Below are positions 8,833 to 16,758 of a stretch of 64,000 bases of DNA, one piece after another (position 1 is the stretch's first letter; each line of letters opens with the position of its first letter). The notes beneath the pieces were generated by a model, which was not told the origin of the DNA, ran no database searches, and was given only the letters and a program-made list of their open reading frames with translations. The DNA is from Kribbella voronezhensis (lineage in GTDB: Bacteria > Actinomycetota > Actinomycetes > Propionibacteriales > Kribbellaceae): contig NZ_SOCE01000001.1 of assembly GCF_004365175.1 (NCBI RefSeq), positions 5,675,098-5,739,097 of the forward strand. The letters are read 5' to 3'. Made by a program: the position numbers and the translations under genes.

Positions 8833-9858
8833 ATGTCTGAGCCACTCGGTGGGCAATCGGGTGCGGAGGAGCGGCGGCCGCCGGTGGTGGTTGTGGTCAC
8901 CCTGCTGACCGCTGTTCTCACGGTCTTGCTGATCGCGTTCGCGTGGCCGGCCGCCCGGTCCGAGCCGCGCGACCTGCCGCTGGCCGTGGCGGGTCCGGAT
9001 GCCGCGGTCGCGCAGGTGAGCGCAGGCCTGGAGAGGGCCCGCCCCGGCGGCTTCGAGATCAAGGCGATGGCCGACCGCGGCGCTGCCGTCCGGTCGATCG
9101 AGGATCGGGACGTGTACGGCGCGATCGTGCTCGACCCGCAGAACCCCGAGGTGCTGACCGCATCCGCAGGCAGCCCGGCGGTGGCCCAGATCCTGACCCA
9201 GGTCGCGGCCGGCCTGGCTGCCCAGAACGGCGGGGTCGCACCGAAGGTGACCGACATCGTGCCGCTGCCGAAGGACGACCCCCGCGGAGCCGGTCTGGCG
9301 GCCGGGGCACTGCCGCTGGTGCTGGGCGGAATCATTGGCGCCGCCGCCTTGATTCAACTCCTGAAAAAAGAGCAGAACCGGGTGCCCGCTGCGATCACCT
9401 TTGCGGTCACCGGCGCACTCGCGCTGACCGCGGTGCTCCAGTTCTGGCTCGGCTCGCTCGAAGGCAACTACTTCGCCAACGCGAGCGTGATCGCCCTGTC
9501 GATCGCAGCGATCAGCCTCACCCTGCTCGGCCTCGAGTGGCTGCTCGGCGTCGCCGGACTGGCCCTCGGCGGAGCCACCATGATGCTGCTCGGCAACCCG
9601 TTGTCGGGTCTCACCAGCGCACCGGAGATGCTGCCGACCGGCTGGGGCGCGCTCGGCCAGTTCCTGCCGCCCGGAGCCGCCGGTACGGCGTTGCGCTCGG
9701 TCAGCTTCTTCGACGGGGCCGGCTCGGGGCGGCCGTTCGTAGTACTCGGGTGCTGGCTGGTGCTCGGCCTGGTGCTGTGCGGGCTCGGTGCTGCCCGCGA
9801 CCGCAACCGGCGACCCGCAGTACACGGGCGTCACGAGGCGTCGGCCGTCACGGTCTGA
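8833..9858 (+). CDS. Hypothetical membrane protein under TetR control (ABC-2-permease-like layout)
   Basis: A 341-residue protein with one N-terminal membrane helix (about 18-42), a roughly 110-residue extracytoplasmic stretch, then five or six helices from about residue 158 to 325. This resembles ABC-2/YhgE-like permeases, in which a large periplasmic loop follows the first helix, but no decisive motif is seen. A GAGGGAG ribosome-binding site precedes the ATG. No ATPase gene adjoins it. The divergent TetR gene and its operators suggest an efflux or stress role; that is inference only. Confidence 0.7.
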   Translation: MSEPLGGQSGAEERRPPVVVVVTLLTAVLTVLLIAFAWPAARSEPRDLPLAVAGPDAAVAQVSAGLERARPGGFEIKAMADRGAAVRSIEDRDVYGAIVLDPQNPEVLTASAGSPAVAQILTQVAAGLAAQNGGVAPKVTDIVPLPKDDPRGAGLAAGALPLVLGGIIGAAALIQLLKKEQNRVPAAITFAVTGALALTAVLQFWLGSLEGNYFANASVIALSIAAISLTLLGLEWLLGVAGLALGGATMMLLGNPLSGLTSAPEMLPTGWGALGQFLPPGAAGTALRSVSFFDGAGSGRPFVVLGCWLVLGLVLCGLGAARDRNRRPAVHGRHEASAVTV

Positions 9859-9890
9859 CCCGAGGGTCCCGAACCCGTTCATGAGCCGTT

Positions 9891-10051
9891 GACAACGCGG
9901 TGACCGGATCGTTACGAACCGGTCGCCGCGCAGTCGCGTTCTTGCGGGGACAACGTTGTCTACAAACCATTGACTTCACTGGTCCGCGCCTCCTACGGTC
10001 ACGGGAAAGCCCGACGGGTTTGAGCGGTGGTACCGGGATGACAACGATTGC
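9891..10051 (+). promoter_or_regulatory. LacI-type operator and promoter of the sugar ABC operon
   Basis: GACAACGTTGTC at 9949-9960 is a perfect 12-base palindrome with the central CG typical of LacI/GalR operators. Two partial copies of GACAACG lie at 9891-9897 and 10040-10046. A likely promoter follows: TTGACT at 9970-9975 and TACGGT at 9994-9999 (18-base spacer). The palindrome lies just upstream of the -35 element. No LacI-family gene is in the window, so the regulator would act in trans. Confidence 0.65.
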
Positions 10052-10066
10052 CCGAAGGTGGACGTG

Positions 10067-11464
10067 ATGGTGATGAAGAACGGTTTCAAGCGGGCGGGTG
10101 TACTCGCCGTCGGCGCACTCCTGCTGGGCGTCTCCGCCTGCAGTCAGGGGTCGACTACCAAGACGCCCGAAGCGGGCGGTCAGAGCTCCGGTCCGGCGAA
10201 CATCAAGATCGCCTACCAGCAGTGGGGCCCCGGCACGGTGATGAAGAACTTCCTCACCGGCGCCAAGACGGAGTACGAGGCGGCCAACCCCGGCTCGAAG
10301 GTCGAGATCGTCCCGGTCGTGGCCAGCGAGAACGACTACTACACGAAGATCCAGCTGATGATGCGCTCGCCCAACACGGCGCCGGACATCGTCTACGAGG
10401 ACACCTTCCTGATCAACTCCGACATCACCGCGGGCTACCTGCGGCCGTTGGACGACTACATCAAGAACTGGTCGGACTGGAACCAGTTCGAGGAGACCGC
10501 CAAGGGCGCCGCGAAGGGCCAGGACGGCAAGGTGTACGGCGTACCGGACGGCACGGACACCCGCGCGCTCTGGTACAACAAGCAGCTGTTCGCCAAGGCA
10601 GGCCTGCCCGCGAACTGGCAGCCGAAGACCTGGGACGACGTGCTGAACACCGCTCGCACGATCAAGTCCAAGGTGCCCGGCGTGATCCCGCTGAACGTCT
10701 ACTCGGGCAAGCCGATGGGTGAGGCGTCGGCCATGCAGGGCTTCGAGATGCTGCTCTACGGCACGAAGGACACCCTGTACAACTACGACCAGAAGAAGTG
10801 GGTCGTCGGCAGCCAGGGCTTCAAGGACTCGCTGAACTTCATCAAGACCGTCTTCACCGAGGGCCTGGCCCCGCAGCCGAAGCAGTCGCTCGATCCCAAC
10901 TGGGGCAACAAGGTCGGCAGCGACCTGCTGCCGAACTCCAAGCTCGCGATCGCGCTCGACGGCTCCTGGCTCTACAACAACTGGCTGAAGACCGGCGCGA
11001 AGCCGTGGCCGCAGTGGTCCGAGGTGCTCGGCCAGACCGCGATGCCGACCCAGGACGGCAGCGGCAAGGGCAAGGTCAGCCTCTCCGGCGGCTGGACCTG
11101 GGCGATCCCGGCCAAGTCGAAGTCGCCGGACGCGGCCTGGAAGTTCATCCAGTCGCTGCAGACCCAGAAGAACGCGACCAAGTACGCCACCGACGGTGCG
11201 CAGATCGCGGTCCGCAAGGACGTCGCCGCCGACGCCGGGTACAAGTCGTCGTCGAAGAGCACCCAGTTCTTCACCGACCTGGTCTCGGTCACCGTCTACC
11301 GGCCCGCGCTGCCGGAGTACCCCAAGGTCTCCAACGAGATCATCACCGCGATGGAAGCCGTGATGACCGGTCAGTCGACACCGGACAAGGCGGCGACGAA
11401 CTACGACGACGCGGTCGAGGGCATCGTCGGCGGCAAGGACAAGGTCACCACCTCGAGCAACTGA
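10067..11464 (+). CDS. Carbohydrate ABC transporter substrate-binding lipoprotein
   Basis: A family 1 extracellular solute-binding protein of about 465 residues. The N-terminus has basic residues, a hydrophobic stretch and a lipobox ending G-V-S-A-C (Cys about 25), so it should be a membrane-anchored lipoprotein outside the cell. N-I-K-I-A-Y-Q-Q-W-G opens the mature fold; A-P-D-I-V-Y-E-D and the later G-G-W-T-W-A-I-P-A-K-S are typical sugar-binder elements. Start choice: ATG at 10067 or 10073; GAAGG lies at a good distance from 10067. It is the first gene of a binding protein-permease-permease operon. The sugar is not identifiable. Confidence 0.92.
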   Translation: MVMKNGFKRAGVLAVGALLLGVSACSQGSTTKTPEAGGQSSGPANIKIAYQQWGPGTVMKNFLTGAKTEYEAANPGSKVEIVPVVASENDYYTKIQLMMRSPNTAPDIVYEDTFLINSDITAGYLRPLDDYIKNWSDWNQFEETAKGAAKGQDGKVYGVPDGTDTRALWYNKQLFAKAGLPANWQPKTWDDVLNTARTIKSKVPGVIPLNVYSGKPMGEASAMQGFEMLLYGTKDTLYNYDQKKWVVGSQGFKDSLNFIKTVFTEGLAPQPKQSLDPNWGNKVGSDLLPNSKLAIALDGSWLYNNWLKTGAKPWPQWSEVLGQTAMPTQDGSGKGKVSLSGGWTWAIPAKSKSPDAAWKFIQSLQTQKNATKYATDGAQIAVRKDVAADAGYKSSSKSTQFFTDLVSVTVYRPALPEYPKVSNEIITAMEAVMTGQSTPDKAATNYDDAVEGIVGGKDKVTTSSN

Positions 11465-11498
11465 GCAGCGCCGCTACCCCCTCGAAAGGGACTTCTCA

Positions 11499-12431
11499 GT
11501 GACGACTTCTGCTACCGCGGTACCCGTTCCGGCCGGTCGAAAGGCCGGCCGGAACGGCCGCCCGCGCGGCGCCAACTTCGTGAAGATGATGCCGTTGGCG
11601 CCGGCCATCGGACTGATGCTGGTCTTCCTGGCCGGCCCGATCCTGTACTGCGTCTACGCCGCGTTCACCAACATGGCGCTGACCGGCACCGGTGCGGCCA
11701 ACGTGAAGTTCGTCGGTCTCGACAACTTCCGCAAGGCCTTCGGCAGTTCGGCGTTCACCAACTCGATCTGGCTCACCCTGGTCTTCACGCTGATCTCCGC
11801 GATCATCGGCCAGAACACCCTCGGACTCGGCCTGGCGCTGCTGATGCGCCGCTCGCACCGGCTGGTGCGGAACTTCGTCGGGACCGCGGTGATCGGTGCC
11901 TGGGTGCTTCCGGAGATCGTCGCGGCGTACCTGCTGAGCGCGTTCTTCAACGACGACGGCACGCTCAACGTGATCCTGCACAAGGTCGGCCTGCCTGGTC
12001 AGGACTGGTTGTACGCGGCACCGATCATCGCGGTGTCGATCGCGAACATCTGGCGCGGTACGGCGTTCTCGATGCTGGTCTACTCGGCCGCGCTGAGCGA
12101 GGTACCGAAGGAGATCGAGGAATCGGCCGAGATGGACGGCGCGGGCGGCTGGCGCCGGCTGGTGTTCGTGACGGTGCCGATGATCTCGCGCGCGATCATG
12201 ACCAACCTGATGCTGATCACGCTGCAGACGCTGAGCGTCTTCGGCCTGATCTACGCGATGACCCGGGGTGGACCCGGGACCAAGAGCCAGACTCTTCCCC
12301 TGTACATGTACGAGCAGGCGTTCAGCTTCTCGCAGATCGGCTACGGCACCGCGATCGCCTTGGTGATGCTGGCCATCGGCGCGGTCTTCTCGCTGATCTA
12401 CCTACGTGGACTGAACTCGGAGGCCGCATGA
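11499..12431 (+). CDS. Sugar ABC transporter permease (MalF type)
   Basis: A 310-residue inner-membrane permease with about six membrane helices after a basic N-terminus. The cytoplasmic EAA loop reads E-I-E-E-S-A-E-M-D-G-A-G-G-W-R-R-L-V-F-V-T-V-P; this docks the ATPase. GAAAGGGA lies just upstream of the GTG start. It follows the binding-protein gene by 34 bases and overlaps the next permease by 4 bases. No ATPase gene is present in the operon, so as in many actinomycetes a shared MsiK-type ATPase elsewhere in the genome is likely to energise transport. Confidence 0.93.
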   Translation: MTTSATAVPVPAGRKAGRNGRPRGANFVKMMPLAPAIGLMLVFLAGPILYCVYAAFTNMALTGTGAANVKFVGLDNFRKAFGSSAFTNSIWLTLVFTLISAIIGQNTLGLGLALLMRRSHRLVRNFVGTAVIGAWVLPEIVAAYLLSAFFNDDGTLNVILHKVGLPGQDWLYAAPIIAVSIANIWRGTAFSMLVYSAALSEVPKEIEESAEMDGAGGWRRLVFVTVPMISRAIMTNLMLITLQTLSVFGLIYAMTRGGPGTKSQTLPLYMYEQAFSFSQIGYGTAIALVMLAIGAVFSLIYLRGLNSEAA

Positions 12432-13255
12432 TCGCCCGCGACCGGATCAGCAAGCTGACCGCCAATCTGATCCTGCTTGCCCTCGGCATCCTTTTCGTCC
12501 TGCCGTTGCTCTGGGTGCTGTTCGCCTCGGTCAACCGGACCGCCGGCCTGCGGGTCGAGCTGCCGACCAGCCCGACTTTCGCGAATTTCAAAGCGGTGCT
12601 GAACACCACCACGACGTACCGGCCCGTGCTGAACGGTCTGGTGCTGTGCGGCGGGGCAGCGTTGCTGACGATGGTGTGTGCGGTGCTGGCGGCCTATCCG
12701 TTGTCCCGGTTCAAGACGAAGTTCAACCGGCCGTTCTTGCTGACGGTGTTGTTCTGCACGGGATTGCCGATCACCGCGGTGATGGTGCCGGTCTATGGCC
12801 TGTTCGTGCAGCTGAACCTGGTGGACACCCTCGGCGGGACGATCATGTTCATGGCGACCTCGTCGCTGCCGTTCGCGATCTGGCTGACGAAGACGTTCAT
12901 GGACGGCGTACCGATCTCGCTGGAGGAAGCAGCGTGGGTGGACGGCGCGAGCAACATGAAGGCGCTCCGCCGGATCGTCCTGCCGCTGATGTGGCCGGGG
13001 ATCGCGGTCGTGCTGATCTTCACCTTCATCGGGATGTGGGGAAACTTCTTCGTCCCGTTCATGCTGCTGCTGTCCCCTGAACGGCTGCCGGCCTCGGTGA
13101 GCATCTTCACCTTCTTCGGCCAGTACGGCGAACCCAACTACGGCCAACTCGCGGCGTACTCGCTCATCTACACGACTCCGGTCCTGCTGCTTTACCTGTT
13201 GCTGAGCCGCAAACTGGGCGGCGCTTTCGCTCTGGGCGGCGCGATCAAGGGCTAG
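12428..13255 (+). CDS. Sugar ABC transporter permease (MalG type)
   Basis: A 275-residue second permease subunit with six membrane helices and an EAA loop, I-S-L-E-E-A-A-W-V-D-G-A-S-N-M-K-A-L. It overlaps the MalF-type gene by 4 bases and would form a heterodimeric channel with it. It is the last gene of the operon: a GC-rich hairpin follows about 20 bases after the stop. Confidence 0.93.
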   Translation: MIARDRISKLTANLILLALGILFVLPLLWVLFASVNRTAGLRVELPTSPTFANFKAVLNTTTTYRPVLNGLVLCGGAALLTMVCAVLAAYPLSRFKTKFNRPFLLTVLFCTGLPITAVMVPVYGLFVQLNLVDTLGGTIMFMATSSLPFAIWLTKTFMDGVPISLEEAAWVDGASNMKALRRIVLPLMWPGIAVVLIFTFIGMWGNFFVPFMLLLSPERLPASVSIFTFFGQYGEPNYGQLAAYSLIYTTPVLLLYLLLSRKLGGAFALGGAIKG

Positions 13256-13273
13256 TACTGCGTACTTCGCGTG

Positions 13274-13301
13274 CCGCGCCGGTTCTTCGGAGCCGGCGCG
13301 G
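13274..13301 (+). terminator. Hairpin terminator of the sugar ABC operon
   Basis: CCGCGCCGG (13274-13282) pairs with CCGGCGCGG (13293-13301) around a 10-base loop, followed by a short T-containing tract. It lies just after the last permease gene. Confidence 0.65.
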
Positions 13302-13357
13302 TTCGCGTGCGGAACGGACTTGACCCTGACGTCGCGTGAGGGCTCAGGGTGAGGGGT

Positions 13358-13864
13358 ATGGCTGATCACTTTCCTGCTTTTGAGTTGAGCCCTGTTCCTG
13401 CGCCGGCGGTCGATGCGGTGGCGCCTGAGGTTCATCGGGGCATCTACGGGATGCCGATGTTCGTGACGCTGCCGACGGCGGATCTCGTTGCTTCCGTCGA
13501 CTTCTGGATGCAGGGGCTGGGGTTCATCGATCTGTTCACGATTCCCGGCCGGATGACGCATCTTCGGCGCTGGGCGTTCCAGGATGTGCTGGTGGTGCCG
13601 GGTGAGCAACCGGCCGCGGCGCCCGCGGCGAGCGTCAGCTTCGCGTGCGTGCTTGGCCAGCTCGACGAGATCGCGGCGGCCTGTGAGGAGGTGTCCCCGG
13701 GCTGCACCACGGGGCCGCGGCCGACGCCTTGGAACACTGTTGACCTGGAGGTCATCACTCCCGAGAACACCCGGGTCGTCCTGACGGCTGCCCGTCCGCT
13801 CGACCCCGACAGCGCCGAAGCGAAGAATCTTGCCGCTGTCGGAATCGAGACTCCGCGGGTGTGA
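13358..13864 (+). CDS. VOC (glyoxalase/bleomycin-resistance fold) protein
   Basis: A protein of about 168 residues with one VOC module. M-F-V-T-L-P-T-A-D-L-V-A-S-V-D-F-W opens the beta-alpha-beta unit and N-T-V-D-L-E-V-I-T-P-E-N-T-R-V-V-L closes it. Such proteins bind or convert small molecules, often with a metal; the usual metal ligands are not clearly preserved. ATG at 13358 is preferred to GTG at 13349. The gene overlaps the open frame of the downstream MerR gene by 4 bases, so the regulator may control it. Confidence 0.75.
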   Translation: MADHFPAFELSPVPAPAVDAVAPEVHRGIYGMPMFVTLPTADLVASVDFWMQGLGFIDLFTIPGRMTHLRRWAFQDVLVVPGEQPAAAPAASVSFACVLGQLDEIAAACEEVSPGCTTGPRPTPWNTVDLEVITPENTRVVLTAARPLDPDSAEAKNLAAVGIETPRV

Positions 13865-13959
13865 GCACGACGACGCCGGGGAGGCGAGGCGGGACGGCGT
13901 ACGGGGCGGTGCGTGGCGTGGCTGGCAGACTGAGCGTTGTGACGAAGGGGGTCGACGCG

Positions 13960-14742
13960 GTGCCGTCCGACGGGTTGACCGTCGGGGCGGCGGCATCGCT
14001 GGTCGGCGTGACCGTGCGGACTCTGCACCACTGGGATGCGATGGGACTCGTCAGCCCGTCCGAGCGCACCGCCGGCGGCTACCGGCTCTACTCCGCGACC
14101 GACATCGCCCGCATCCACAGAGTGCTCATCTATCGAGAGCTCGGCCTGCCTCTCGACGGCATCGCCGACCTCCTCGAGGCTCCGGCGACCGAACCGTTGG
14201 TCGAGCAGCGCGCACAACTCGTCGAACGCATCTCCCGCCTGCAGGAGATGGTCGCGGCCGTCGACCGGCTGATCGAAGCCAAGAACGCCGGTCTCCTGCT
14301 GACCGCGGAGGAACAGGTCGCCATCTTCGGCCGCGACTGGCAGCCGTCCTGGGTCGCCGGCGCCCGCGAGCGCTGGGGCGAGACGGATCAATGGGCCCAG
14401 TACGCCGAACGTTCGGCGGAGATGACCACCGAGGACTGGAAGCAGGTCGCGGCGAGCATCTCAACTCTCGACGAAGACCTGGCCGCGGCGAAACGCGCGG
14501 GAGTCGTTGCCGGCAGCACCGAAGGCAACGCGCTCGCCGAACGGCACCGAGCGTCCATCGGCGCGTTCTTCGACTGCACCCACTCGATGCATGTGTGCCT
14601 TGGTCGCAAGTACGTGGCCGATGCTGGGTTCACCGCCCACTACGACGCCTTCGAGCCGGGTCTCACGCTGTGGTTACGCGATCTCATCAACGCCAATGCC
14701 GTTGCCAACGGCATCGACCCCGAAACCGCCACCTGGTCGTGA
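13960..14742 (+). CDS. MerR family regulator with TipAS-like ligand domain
   Basis: The N-terminus is a MerR helix-turn-helix: L-T-V-G-A-A-A-S-L-V-G-V-T-V-R-T-L-H-H-W-D, then E-R-T-A-G-G-Y-R-L-Y. A coiled-coil follows (about residues 75-105). The last 140 residues resemble the TipAS antibiotic-recognition domain (W-x-x-x-A-E-R-S-A-E-M-T, then H-x-x-x-I-x-x-F-F-D-C-T-H-S-M-H). TipA-type proteins activate transcription when they bind thiopeptides or other drugs. GTG at 13960 is chosen because AAGGGGG lies 8 bases upstream; the frame is open from 13861, where a GTGA overlap with the VOC gene gives an alternative longer start. Confidence 0.85.
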   Translation: MPSDGLTVGAAASLVGVTVRTLHHWDAMGLVSPSERTAGGYRLYSATDIARIHRVLIYRELGLPLDGIADLLEAPATEPLVEQRAQLVERISRLQEMVAAVDRLIEAKNAGLLLTAEEQVAIFGRDWQPSWVAGARERWGETDQWAQYAERSAEMTTEDWKQVAASISTLDEDLAAAKRAGVVAGSTEGNALAERHRASIGAFFDCTHSMHVCLGRKYVADAGFTAHYDAFEPGLTLWLRDLINANAVANGIDPETATWS

Positions 14743-14768
14743 GGTTCGCGCCCTTGGCTGTGGAAGCA

Positions 14769-15152
14769 TCAGGTGGTGCTGGCGGCCAGCAGAACGAAGA
14801 CCAGGATGGCGCCGCCGATGAGGAAGAGGGCCAGGAAGACGGTGCCGATGATGCCGGTGATCTGGCCGCCCACCGCCATGCCGCGGTTGTTGTAGACGCC
14901 GGGGTTGGCGTCGATCTCGCGGAGCGCCTGGTTCGCCTTCCACCACGCGAAGGGCGACGCGATCAGCACGAAGGTGCAGAGACCGACGAGCCCGAGGACC
15001 AGAGAGACGGTCGCGTTCGAGTTGTCGCGCAGCACGCCGTACGCCGGTTGCTGATCCGGGTAGCCGGGCTGGAGCGGGTAGCGAGTCGGCTCGGGACCGG
15101 GGTTGGGCGTCCCGGAGTACGGGGGGTCGTCCTGGGGGCGCTCGTACGACAT
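14769..15152 (-). CDS. Small membrane protein, DUF4190-like
   Basis: A 127-residue protein. Residues 1-45 are Pro/Gly/Tyr-rich and probably cytoplasmic. Two hydrophobic helices follow (about 47-70 and 97-122), separated by a loop with A-W-W-K-A-N-Q-A-L-R-E-I. This layout is typical of DUF4190 proteins, common in actinomycetes and without known function. The start ATG at 15152 has GGAG upstream on the minus strand. Confidence 0.75.
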   Translation of the reverse strand: MSYERPQDDPPYSGTPNPGPEPTRYPLQPGYPDQQPAYGVLRDNSNATVSLVLGLVGLCTFVLIASPFAWWKANQALREIDANPGVYNNRGMAVGGQITGIIGTVFLALFLIGGAILVFVLLAASTT

Positions 15153-15257
15153 CGGGTCTCCTCTACTCCGGCCAAGGGAGGCCTGAACAAGGATGATCTC
15201 AGTTCGGAGGGTGATGGTGCCCCGGTCGCCGAGTTGGCTGGTCGTGGTCTTCGGTCG

Positions 15258-16073
15258 TCAGGAGATCGACGGCGCGAGATACGTCAACGCGTAGCTGTCG
15301 CCGGCACGGGTCACGCGGGCGATACCGGGTGAGTCCAGATGCGCGCCGGCGACGAAGTAGCCCGGCTTGACGAGTTGTTCGAGCAGGGTGGCTCGGGCCG
15401 CACGCGCCTGAGTCTGGTCGCCGTCGAATTCCCACGCGACGTTCGGTTGGTCGAACTGCAGTGACGGCACGTGCACGGTGTCGCCCCAGACCAGAAGATG
15501 CCCTGTGCTGCTCTGGACGTCGAAGACGGTATGGCCGGGCGTGTGGCCCGCGGTCGGGACAGCTGTGAGCCAGCCGTTGATGGCAACCTCGGCCTCGATC
15601 GGCACGACGCGGTCGCGGACCGGCTCCAACCGGTCGGTGAACACCGACTTGTCACCGGCTCCGATCCACACCCGCTCAAGGCGCGGGAACGCCTCGGAAC
15701 CGTCCGGTGCGATCAGTCCGTGGACGTGGTCCCCGTGCCTGTGAGTGATGGCGACGTCGGTGATGTCGTCGCGCTCGATGCCGGCCTCGCTCATGGCGTC
15801 GTAGAGCGATCCCATCGTGGGCTCCAACGCGTTGGATGCGCCGGTGTCGACGAGCACAGACTGCGTGCCGTCGCTGATGCAGAAGGCGTTGACGGACAAC
15901 CGTAGGTTGCCCTCGGCAAGCGGGACGGTATCCGGGACCGGATCAAGCGGGCTCCCGGTCTCGTCGCGCAGCCGCGTCGGCGGCATGTCGAGGTAGCCGT
16001 CCCGCAAACAGACCACCCGCAGGTCGCCGAATTCGAAGAGAGCGTGCCGCCGACCGGCCGAGATGAAACGCAT
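15258..16073 (-). CDS. MBL-fold metallohydrolase
   Basis: A 271-residue metallo-beta-lactamase-fold enzyme. The zinc motif reads T-H-R-H-G-D-H-V-H-G, followed by T-A-G-H-T-P-G-H-T, the bridging Asp in W-G-D-T-V-H and a final His in G-A-H-L-D. All canonical ligands are therefore present. Relatives hydrolyse lactones, esters or thioesters; quorum-quenching lactonases are one possibility, but the substrate is not determined. A perfect interrupted palindrome lies 51 bases upstream of the start and may be a regulator site. Confidence 0.85.
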   Translation of the reverse strand: MRFISAGRRHALFEFGDLRVVCLRDGYLDMPPTRLRDETGSPLDPVPDTVPLAEGNLRLSVNAFCISDGTQSVLVDTGASNALEPTMGSLYDAMSEAGIERDDITDVAITHRHGDHVHGLIAPDGSEAFPRLERVWIGAGDKSVFTDRLEPVRDRVVPIEAEVAINGWLTAVPTAGHTPGHTVFDVQSSTGHLLVWGDTVHVPSLQFDQPNVAWEFDGDQTQARAARATLLEQLVKPGYFVAGAHLDSPGIARVTRAGDSYALTYLAPSIS

Positions 16074-16123
16074 AGATCCTCCACTGCCTGGTCGTCGTCG
16101 CTCGCGTCGGTCGATGTTCGCGA

Positions 16124-16140
16124 TGTTGCTTATGGCAACA
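16124..16140. promoter_or_regulatory. Interrupted perfect palindrome upstream of the MBL hydrolase
   Basis: TGTTGC-TTATG-GCAACA at 16124-16140 is a perfect 6+6 inverted repeat with a 5-base spacer. Its size and position (51 bases upstream of the minus-strand start) suit a MarR-, TetR- or PadR-type operator. No such regulator gene is next to it. Confidence 0.45.
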
Positions 16141-16313
16141 ATTGCGGTGTGCTGGTGTTGCTCTGACGGGCGGGGCCGGCGAAGAGATGACTAGTTGTCG
16201 GATCTCGCCTACTCACGCAGCCATCTGGGTCGCTGACAGAAGACACGCTATCTAATGGCTACGGCGATACAGGCGGGGCGCCCGAACTCGTGGCGAGCGC
16301 TGGGGCCGACTGG

Positions 16314-16720
16314 GATCGCCGGAGGTTAGCTGCCACGAAGAGGCGGCTTGGCGGCAGGGGAGGCCAGGGGAGTCGCGCGAGCTGGATCGCCGGTGGGGTT
16401 CAGCTGCTGCGACGAGCAGCGGCGTGCTTGGGGTGGGTGGTGGAGCGCCGACATAGGAGGGCGAGGCGGGCGGCTCGGCGGCGAGGTGGCTCGGGGCGGG
16501 GCGAGTTGGATCGCCGGAGAGCTTCAGTCGCGACGGAGGAGCGGCGTGTGGGGGTGGGTGGGTCGAGCTCCGACGTAGGAGGGGCGACGCGGGCTGCTTG
16601 GCGGCGGGGTGGGCCCGGGGCGGGGGACATGGGTCGCCTGGGAGGTTTAGCTGCGACGGAGGAGCGGCGTGTTGGGGTGGGTGGGGTGAGCGCCGACGTA
16701 GGAGGGGCGATGCGGGCTGC
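16314..16720. repeat. Tandem array of about 124-bp repeats, related to dispersed copies at 25.7 and 27.4 kb
   Basis: The word GATCGCC followed by a CAGCTGCGAC-like stretch recurs at 16385, 16509 and 16632, giving periods of 124 and 123 bases; a shorter degenerate copy starts at 16314. Each unit contains GAGGAGCGGCGTG, then GGGGTGGGTG, then CCGACGTAGGAGG. The strand is extremely G-rich. The last unit is cut off by the terminator of the M16 genes. Predicted open frames through the array are Arg/Gly-rich, lack conserved features, and are not called as genes. The rest of the 16074-16758 gap holds only the palindrome and the hairpin listed separately. Confidence 0.8.
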
Positions 16721-16751
16721 TCTGCTCGGGCTCGCGGGGAGCCCGAGCAGA
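16721..16751 (-). terminator. Hairpin terminator of the M16 peptidase operon
   Basis: TCTGCTCGGGCTC (16721-16733) pairs perfectly over 13 bases with 16739-16751 around a 5-base loop. It lies 8 bases beyond the stop codon of the minus-strand gene at 16759. Confidence 0.8.
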
Positions 16752-16758
16752 GGCTTTG

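Noticed and set aside
7199-8908. A 569-codon plus-strand frame across the kinase and TetR genes
   Set aside because: Antisense to two well-supported genes, no family features, and it runs through the TetR operator region.
16314-16720. CRISPR array
   Set aside because: The period is about 124 bases with similarity along the entire unit; there are no short identical repeats with unique spacers and no cas genes.
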